The position numbers and the translations under genes were made by a program. From Daphnia pulex (taxonomy: Eukaryota > Arthropoda > Branchiopoda > Diplostraca > Daphniidae), in the NCBI RefSeq assembly GCF_021134715.1, contig NC_060020.1:186001-250000 (forward strand): a stretch of DNA of 64,000 bases. Direction: 5' to 3'. Numbering within the stretch: position 1 is the first letter of the stretch; the number at the start of each line of letters is the position of its first letter. Shown piece by piece: positions 57,445-64,000 of this stretch. A model generated the notes under the pieces. That model worked only from the letters and a program-made list of their open reading frames with translations, was not told where the DNA came from and did not search any database.

Positions 57445-57451
57445 ATTTATA
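57445..57451 (-). promoter_or_regulatory. TATA box of member 2
   Basis: GGGGTATAAATTGAAC on the minus strand, 86 bp upstream of the start codon. Confidence 0.75.
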
Positions 57452-59263
57452 CCCCTGCAGTTAGCTGATGGCTAATATTGTTAGTTGCTAACCGGGTTTT
57501 GCGATATTCAGCGCCCCTCAACCGACCACACCCAACTCCATGGGCATCAAGTTGATCACACTTGTTTTCTCACTTTTATTATTAGCTGCTGATTTCTTTG
57601 CATCGCCGTTGTTTCCTTCATTTCCTGTAACAAGTAAAATTCAGAAATAAAGTCTATTGCTGTCAGAACAAATTTGCTATTATTTCAAACCAAATTAATA
57701 CACAAGATGAAAGTTTTTGTAAAATTGCATCAAATAGTTATCCCATCCGCAACATCGCATTCCCATAATAATTCCACAATCCCGCAATATGAAAGCAAAG
57801 TGTGTAGCATTTGCTCTATGTACCGTATACCCGCACCGTTAGTCGAGATGCTGGATGCATCGTTAAGTGTAAGGGCGAAAACGAAATTTAATAAAACAGA
57901 TAATTCATTTTTGTTTGTTTTTTAAATGGAATGAAACCCGCTTTTCTGTTTCTGTTTTTTTTGTGTGTGTATTCCCTTGTCGCAACCGCCCCTTGTTCTG
58001 GCGTTTTTCCTACGGCACACAAGGACAGAAAGAGAAACATTTCGAGAAAAAAGGAACGACATTATATGAACTGCTAAGTCTGTCTGCCCCACAGGTGTGT
58101 GGCAGATGTGCAGGTGGAAAGGAAGTGGCGACTGGCGAGATATACTTTCGCTATAGCCTTTGTCTGATATTGTGCGTAATAACAGTTTAGCTACATACAC
58201 ATAATAAATAATGCTGCTTGATCAAAAAGACATTTTATTTTTCCTGAAAATGAAAACAACTTTAACTTCAACGTAGGAAGTAATTTACTTTGAACGTTAT
58301 TTACTAGTTCATTTTATTCTAATAAAATTAATTTCATTTTTTTATTCTTCAAAGCAATGATCCGCAAAATTTATTTTAGATTTTGATAGCCAATTATTTT
58401 TGTAATAACGGAATAAACCATTTAAACCAAAAAATTATATGAACTCGACTGCAGCACTTCATGTTCGTTGGCTCCCGACGTAGAAACTTGGTCTAGAAGA
58501 TGAACGTCTCATTCCGACTAGTTTTTCTCTAGTTTCTTCGAAACGACAACTGGTTCTAGTTCTGCTATGAATAATATAAAGACTAGATTTATTACCATAA
58601 CTGTTTTTAATGTGCAAATGCCAAAAGCACAAGAAAAAATTGAGGAACTTGTTTGCTGTTTTAAAAAAAGGAAGAAGTTTCGGAACGATCGTTGGAGAGC
58701 AACAGGGGGATGAGGTGTCGAGATGGAACAGCAGCACGAGTCGTCCATAGTTAAGGATTTCAACAAAAAGAATCGTCACAGTACACAAGTCAATTTCCAC
58801 GAAAATAACTAATTCAAGAAAGTCCCATAAATAGTATTATGGTTGCAGGGACTGGCTTATTGTAAATTGCCAAATCTTCTGCTGAGGGAGCAACAACTGA
58901 CGCCATGGCAACAAAAATGGCCAACGCCCTTATAAACTACAATCCGCGCTACACATATATATTTTCCGATATGGCCAGCGAAATGGTTTGATATACGATT
59001 TCAAGGCCAATGTCTGTAACCGCCAAGATGGGTGGGAAACCTTGCCACCATCATCTTCCTATATACACGTTGAAGAATATAAATTCAATGTCGTGCAACG
59101 GTCATACGCGCCAAAGTCAGAAAGAAAAAAAGAAGAAAGGCGAGCGAGACGAGAAACCAGTTGATGGCTGATGCGGATGCACGTGTATATTAGAGATGGG
59201 ACTTTTGGGTGTGGCCCATATCAAGGGGAGGATCATGCGGTTTCGGACAGCAACTTTCAGGGG
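57452..59263. other. Intergenic between divergently oriented members 2 and 3
   Basis: 1.8 kb shared upstream region of two head-to-head paralogs. AT-rich, no ORF supported by splicing or homology. Could hold shared regulatory elements. Confidence 0.45.
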
Positions 59264-59270
59264 TATAAAA
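59264..59270 (+). promoter_or_regulatory. TATA box of member 3
   Basis: GGGTATAAAATGATCCAGCT, 84 bp before the ATG. The sequence from TATA to ATG is nearly the same as in member 4. Confidence 0.8.
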
Positions 59271-59347
59271 TGATCCAGCTGGACGATGGAAAAGACACAC
59301 TTGAACGCCAAGTATCAGCTCAGCAGCAACTCTTCCTCATCCTCAAC

Positions 59348-59822
59348 ATGTACAAGTCAATGGTAAATATTCTTTTAAATATAACATTGTTCTATTAAAT
59401 CATTGGCTTGGAATTTAAAAAATATGTTTAATCCGGTTTAATCGTATTTTATTTCATTCCATCAGACCCTTTTGGTTTTGGTGGCTTTGGCTGCTTGCGC
59501 TTTCGCAATGGAGACCCAGGATCAGGCGGCTGCTGAGCAATACTACCGCATCCATGGTGTCTACCCAGCCTGGTACCAATACGGCGTCAATGCCTTCAAC
59601 GGATTCCGCGGCTACCCCTTCGCCGGCTACCCCTACCCCGGCTACCCCATCACCGGTTACCCATCTGCCGTCTACCCCGCCGCTGCTGCCTCCACTGTTG
59701 TTAAGAACGTCGCCTATCCTTACCCCGGCTACCCTTATGGCTTCAACACTTACCCATACGGCACTTACGGAGCTGTCCCATACGTCGCCGCTGCCCCAGC
59801 TGCCGCTCCCGCCAAGGCCTAG
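59348..59822 (+). CDS. Small secreted Gly/Tyr/Pro-rich protein, member 3
   Basis: The only plus-strand member. Exon 1 (59348-59362, MYKSM) and exon 2 (59467-59822) encode about 122 aa. Layout: signal peptide TLLVLVALAACAFA; the family motif ETQDQAAAEQYYRIHGVYPA; NAFNGFRGYPFAGYPYPGYP repeats; Ala bridge; YPYPGYPYGFNTYPYGTYGA; Ala/Pro tail APAAAPAKA. The C-terminal half is almost identical to member 2, which points to recent duplication or gene conversion. AATAAA at about 60006-60011 fits a 3' end. Probably an extracellular structural protein; that is inferred from composition. Confidence 0.9.
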
Positions 59823-61106
59823 ATTCGCTGCCGTTTAAAACTGCCAACATCATCGACCTGAGCTGTGCTCAAATTGAATATTTACTCACTTGAAATCACC
59901 CGTGTTGACCACGAAATTCGAACTTTGGAAACGTTTTGCGATAATTTGTAATGTTGTTGCTCATCAGACGAACAACAACAGACGTCGTTTAAACAAAAAT
60001 GTCTTCAAATAAATCAGACCAATCAATTCAACTCTTTGCTGTCTTGTTTGGTTTTTTAAAACCAAGTAATATAGATTTGTCGAATGGAAAAATGCTCACC
60101 AGCGCTCACCAGTGATGCGCATATTCATGTCGCTTAAAATTGTGTGCTGTAGTCTATGGGTTATTGCTGTTAATGGCACAAGGGCAGCAGAGTTAACAAC
60201 ACGTAAGGTTACAGTTACAGTTACAGACAAAATTGGAGAAATGAATGGAGTTGAAAACCGTTGAAAACGAGCCCACTATACATAAAGTACCGAAAGTAAT
60301 ACGTAAATATACTACGTATAAGTTCCGTGTGTTTGGCAGATGTTCTATTTGAAAGGAAATGAGAACAAACGTGGTTCCTATTAGCATAATTCATCCGTTT
60401 TTGGTGAACTGAAATTTTTCATCAAGTTATGTTTTAAGGGTAAATAGTTAAATACTACGCTAGTTAATTACTAAAAACCAGAGACAAATGTTTGTTTTTC
60501 ATTGCGAGACCACTCCCGAGGAGAATTTTCGTGCCTAGTTTTAATTATTGTAGGATAACAAAACATAATTTTGAAGTCTTTATACGAACACCGTTGGAGA
60601 GTGAAAATGGTGTTATTATGAACCTTCCGTGTAATGCATGTGGGTAATACAAGCTCAATCCACTTCATATAATAAATTAATCTATACGCGTCAATTACCT
60701 CGATACAACATAAGAAACAGCAGCGTAATGACTAAGAAGAGAGGGATGAAGAGGCTGCAGAGTTATTTCATGTTTTGTGTTCTTATACTTGGCAATTTAA
60801 TTCGAATGCCATTTGAAATCAAATTGCATTTCCTTTTGTAAGCAGATCTAAGCACATCAGTATCATGCGCAGTAGGCTAATAAAAATAATAAAAATTTCA
60901 GGTTTTACTGTTGACGAATTTGTATTTCTTTTGAGTTGGGAACCACAGCACTGCTAGTCCTTATACTCAATGAAGCATTTTCAAGTGAGATATTATTACA
61001 GTGACGATGAAGGTTACATTTTTTCAAAGTATAGACAGTTGGTTAAATCGATCGAGTTTCGTTTGACGTAAATGATGTGGATGCTGGCCGTTGTGTTAAT
61101 GTCAAT
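59823..61106. other. 3' UTR of member 3 and intergenic DNA
   Basis: Polyadenylation signal near 60006. The rest shows no supported gene. Around 60300-60360 the DNA resembles flanks near 56260 (GTTTGACAAATGTTC-like, GGGAACACATATGGTTCC-like), hinting that the duplicated units extend beyond the genes. Confidence 0.4.
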
Positions 61107-61638
61107 TTAGCCGCAAGAGCCATAGCAGCATTCAGGGTTAGGGTCTTTGCCACAGCCGGGGTCAGCAGCTCTGCGGGCAGAAGTGTGGGGAGGGGCGACG
61201 TAAGGCTCGACGTAAGGGACGGCTCCGTAAGTGCCATATTGGAAAGTGTTGTAGCCGTAACCGTAGGGATAGGCGACGTTCTTCACAACAGTGGAAGCAG
61301 CAGCGGCGGGGTAGACGGCAGATGGGTAACCGGTGAAGGGGTAGCCGGGGTAGGGGTAGCCGGCGAAGGGGTAGCCGCGGACTCCGTTGAAGGCATTGAC
61401 GCCGTATTGGTACCAGGCTGGGTAGACACCATGGATGCGGTAGTATTGCTCAGCAGCCGCCTGATCCTGGACTTCAGCATCCATGGCGAAGACACATGCG
61501 GCCAAAGCCACAAAAACCAAAATGGTCTGATGATGGAATAATATTTTAAATACGATTAAAGATACATTTAATTGCAATAAGCCAGAGATATTTACAGAAC
61601 TATTTTAAGAAAAGAATATTTACCATTGACTTGAACAT
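61107..61638 (-). CDS. Small secreted Gly/Tyr/Pro-rich protein, member 4, with Cys-rich tail
   Basis: Exon 1 (61624-61638, MFKSM) and exon 2 (61107-61526) encode about 144 aa. It has a signal peptide (TILVFVALAACVFA) and DAEVQDQAAAEQYYRIHGVY. The central Tyr/Gly/Pro repeats follow the family, then YGYGYNTFQYGTYGAVPYVE. It differs at the C-terminus: instead of the Ala/Pro tail it ends TSARRAADPGCGKDPNPECC and YGSCG, with four cysteines in 17 residues. These could form disulfides or crosslinks, perhaps after cleavage at the RR pair (inference). TATAAAA at 61716-61722, 84 bp from the ATG. Confidence 0.88.
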
Positions 61639-61715
61639 GTTGAGGATGAGGAAGAGTTGCTGTTGAGCTGGCACTTGGCGATCAAGTGTGTCTTTTCCAT
61701 CGTCCGGCTGGATCA

Positions 61716-61722
61716 TTTTATA
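61716..61722 (-). promoter_or_regulatory. TATA box of member 4
   Basis: GGTATAAAATGATCCAGCCG on the minus strand. TATA-to-ATG spacing (84 bp) and sequence match member 3. Confidence 0.8.
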
Positions 61723-62570
61723 CCATCCACATAGTATAAAGTATAAACACACGTGTTGGATGGTTGTGATAACAATATTTTAGGTTCGTCTTTAACCACA
61801 CCCAATCTTCGTCCGTCACAGACTGGTTTTGTTTCCCGATTTCGACTGAGATCACGCATACCAACTAGAACGCGTTGGAAAAAGTCGCATTATCTTTCAA
61901 CTCCTAATTTTATTGCGGCGATCTGACCTTGAAATAATAAAGGATCCAGCCCTTGTTTTAAAAGTCAAATTTAATAATATTCGTTATCAGCTCACCATTA
62001 CAAATGAGCAGCATTTTATTTTATTGTTTTAAATGATTATCATGAAAGCGCATCAAAGTGCAATCTTTTATGAACTTTGAACGGGAAAATGTATGTTCTG
62101 CTATTATAAATACTTATTATTGGTTCTGGATTGATGATGATTTTTTAATAGTCATATTCTGAATTATTTGTGGTGAAATAAAGTGCTTTTTGCTAAAACC
62201 GGTTTTAACACTTGAATCTCAGATTTATTTTGCCTCTTAATCATAATTAAAAATAATGTTTTGATCGATTTTCTCTTTGCCAGCAGTGGAGCAGGCTATT
62301 GTGATATTTTCTTCAAGTAAATTCATCATGCTGTGTATAAAGAAATGAACAAAAAGGCAAAAGTTAAAAGAGTTACATTGTCACTGTATTGCATAATGTT
62401 TCGACAGTTTTTGATGTTGTACTAACAAAGAGGCTTAATTCGAATTCTATCATAAAATCAAATCGAGAATAAGTGAAAGGCTGTATACGGCATATATCAA
62501 GTGATGAGCTGTTTGATATTATTGAGAGGCAGCACAGAGTAAAAAAACCGAGGGAAGATGTTTCAGGTAT
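61723..62570. other. Intergenic, no gene recognised
   Basis: AT-rich spacer between members 4 and 5. No ORF or repeat was supported. Confidence 0.45.
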
Positions 62571-62926
62571 TTAATAAGCGTAACCGTAGCCGTAGCTATA
62601 GCCGGGGTAAGCAGCTCCGTAGTAGTTTCGGACACCAAAGGGATAAGCGCCGTAGTTGTAACCGTATGGGTAGCTACCGAAAGCGCGAACGGCTCCATAT
62701 GGGTACCACGATGGGTAGACGCCATGGATGCGGTAGTATTGCTCAGCAGATTCCTGATCTTGGGTCTCCATGGCGAAGACGATAGCGGCCAAAGCCAACA
62801 GAAGCAAAACAATCTAAATGTTTGTCAGAAACCACAGAAATGATTTACTTATAAAATTACGCTCGAAACATCAAACTGTGCAAGCCAATAAAAAGGAAAA
62901 TATAAAAGACTGTTTACCTTGTACAT
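62571..62926 (-). CDS. Small secreted Gly/Tyr-rich protein, member 5
   Basis: Exon 1 (62918-62926, MYK) and exon 2 (62571-62813) give 83 aa. Signal peptide IVLLLLALAAIVFA, then the conserved METQDQESAEQYYRIHGVYP and SWYPYG. The rest is Tyr/Gly-rich without the GYPYPGYP units (FGSYPYGYNYGAYPFGVRNY, ending YSYGYGYAY). Resembles the YGY-rich proteins and peptides common in arthropod cuticle. Shortest first exon of the five (three codons). TATAAAT lies at 63001-63007, 81 bp before the ATG. Confidence 0.86.
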
Positions 62927-63000
62927 TGCGAAGTTGAGAGAGGAGCTTTTTTCACGACGAGATTGTGGTGTGTATGTCTGGGGATCTCGAGAAGGTCCGT

Positions 63001-63007
63001 ATTTATA
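63001..63007 (-). promoter_or_regulatory. TATA box of member 5
   Basis: GGGTATAAATACGG on the minus strand, 81 bp upstream of the start codon. Confidence 0.75.
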
Positions 63008-63420
63008 CCCAGCAATCATCACACCACACCCAAAGCCCCGTCTTTGTTGAACATCCAAATTTGAATAACAACAACATCGTCCAAAGACTCGTCACGCTTT
63101 GTTCTTTTCACCGCATTTGGCATTGCCGTGACATTGGCCTTGAATAGTTTCACTTTTTTGTTTTGTTCTTTGGTTTCCCGTTTTCCTCGAGCATCGCCTG
63201 CGGATCTCGTGAATCGACTTCGCCCTTCTTGTTCCAATGGCAACAGAAGCCGCACGAAACCACTTTCGGGAAGTCATTGAACTCCCCTCATCTAAACTGG
63301 GCGTGACCCAACAAAAAACACTAAAATAAGAATATCTTGATTTTATTTCGACGCAAACATTTCCATTTACGAGAAGTAGTACAGAAATAACAATTTTGAT
63401 TTGACTTGATTTAGCACGTA

Positions 63421-63649
63421 GGGGAGACTGGAGTATGCCGGGACACCGGGTCAAGAGGGACAGTAGGGGGGAAAATAGAAGATTTTAATAAAATTCAAAA
63501 CATTTTTAGTATGTTATTTAGATACATGCCATCTAATTTGGCATGTATCTAAAGCTCATACTAAAAATGTTTTGAATTTTATTAAAATCTTCTATTTTCC
63601 CCCCTACTGTCCCTCTTGACCCGGTGTCCCGGCATACTCCAGTCTCCCC
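63421..63649. mobile_element. Palindromic MITE, TA-flanked (Tc1/mariner-like)
   Basis: 229-bp near-perfect palindrome. It opens GGGGAGACTGGAGTATGCCG and closes with the reverse complement. Arms of about 110 bp differ only near the centre (TGTTATTTAGA against TGAGCTTTAGA). The loop is a few bases (TCTAATT). TA dinucleotides abut both ends (63419-63420, 63650-63651), as expected for Tc1/mariner-type target duplication. No ORF. Confidence 0.88.
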
Positions 63650-63664
63650 TACGGAAATCGGAGA

Positions 63665-64000
63665 TTATCCAAATACAGGAAAAGAATCGATGTAATGAAA
63701 CGGATCAACGATTTCATCGAGATGGACACGCGGGACCCGAGCTCTCCGAGGCAGATCGTTGTGGTCAACGTAAAACCAAAAAGAAGGGCGGGAAGATGAA
63801 ACATCCTTTAGCGCCAGAGAGATGTCCCCTTTCGACTCATCAACGGGATAGATGAAACAGAAAGCCACCAATCGAGTCAAACGATTGGCGACCAGATTTT
63901 TGATACAATCGGGCAATATCAGTTGAAAGGGTGAGCTGACGCTGCCATACTCTTCTTGGTAAATCATCAAACGCTCCAAAGTCGAGCAACATCCAATGCT
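63665..64000 (-). CDS. 3' part of an unidentified ORF, runs off the window
   Basis: Minus-strand frame open from the window edge to a TAA at 63665-63667. It includes GSVSSPFQLILPDCIKNLVA, RLVAFCFIYPVDESKGDI and RPSFWFYVDHNDLPRRARVP. The mix of Leu-rich and Cys-containing segments resembles the C-terminal part of arthropod F-box/LRR-like proteins, but this is a weak impression. The adjacent MITE begins 16 bp past the stop. Start lies outside the window. Confidence 0.45.
   Translation of the reverse strand, partial: SIGCCSTLERLMIYQEEYGSVSSPFQLILPDCIKNLVANRLTRLVAFCFIYPVDESKGDISLALKDVSSSRPSFWFYVDHNDLPRRARVPRVHLDEIVDPFHYIDSFPVFG

Noticed and set aside
59554-59838. Thr/Pro/Ser-rich frame overlapping secreted member 3
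   Set aside because: It is a +1 shadow of the Tyr/Gly/Pro repeats, and the same shadow appears behind members 2 and 4.

Overview
The window looks like nuclear DNA of an arthropod, most likely a small crustacean such as a water flea (Daphnia). This is inferred from short introns (many 55-80 bp), GT/AG splice sites throughout, TATA-box promoters about 80-110 bp upstream of start codons, and protein families typical of arthropods. No bacterial-type genes, CRISPR arrays or convincing tRNA/rRNA genes were seen. Most genes are split, so exons were joined by hand from splice sites and reading phase.

Left part (1-8150): four tandem fatty-acid-binding-protein genes, all on the minus strand, each with its own TATA box. 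They share a FABP exon plan, but one has lost an intron and gained a 19-bp microexon, and two carry Phe where the family normally has a ligand-contacting Tyr.

Middle-left (9160-29150): a repeat-rich, decayed region. It holds a possible multi-pass membrane-protein gene, two copies of a tRNA-derived SINE-like repeat, and broken copies of EXOSC7 (exosome subunit Rrp42). An intact 3' part of eIF3d, a frameshifted threonine aldolase fragment and a 5'-truncated aminopeptidase N with a GPI-type tail follow. A very young, non-autonomous LTR retrotransposon of probable BEL/Pao type (identical 287-bp LTRs, 5-bp target duplication, tRNA-Tyr primer site, gag-like ORF only) sits inside the EXOSC7 remnant. 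A 528-bp foldback element, local tandem duplications and a small stop-containing ORF complete the region.

Centre (29905-54006): one large minus-strand gene for class XVIII myosin (Mhcl/Myo18). It reads KE-rich N-terminus, PDZ, divergent motor, IQ/neck, long coiled coil and Ser-rich tail. Joining 20 coding exons gives exactly 2209 codons plus stop. The locus also encodes an alternative Ser-rich first exon lacking the PDZ, an in-frame 879-bp cassette that would enter the motor's converter region, and an internal TATA+Inr promoter driving a predicted tail-only isoform.

Right part (55615-63007): five paralogous genes for small secreted Gly/Tyr/Pro-rich proteins, four on minus and one on plus. 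Each has a tiny first exon, a signal peptide and, except in one divergent copy, a good TATA box. A 229-bp palindromic TA-flanked MITE and the 3' end of an unidentified ORF lie at the right edge.
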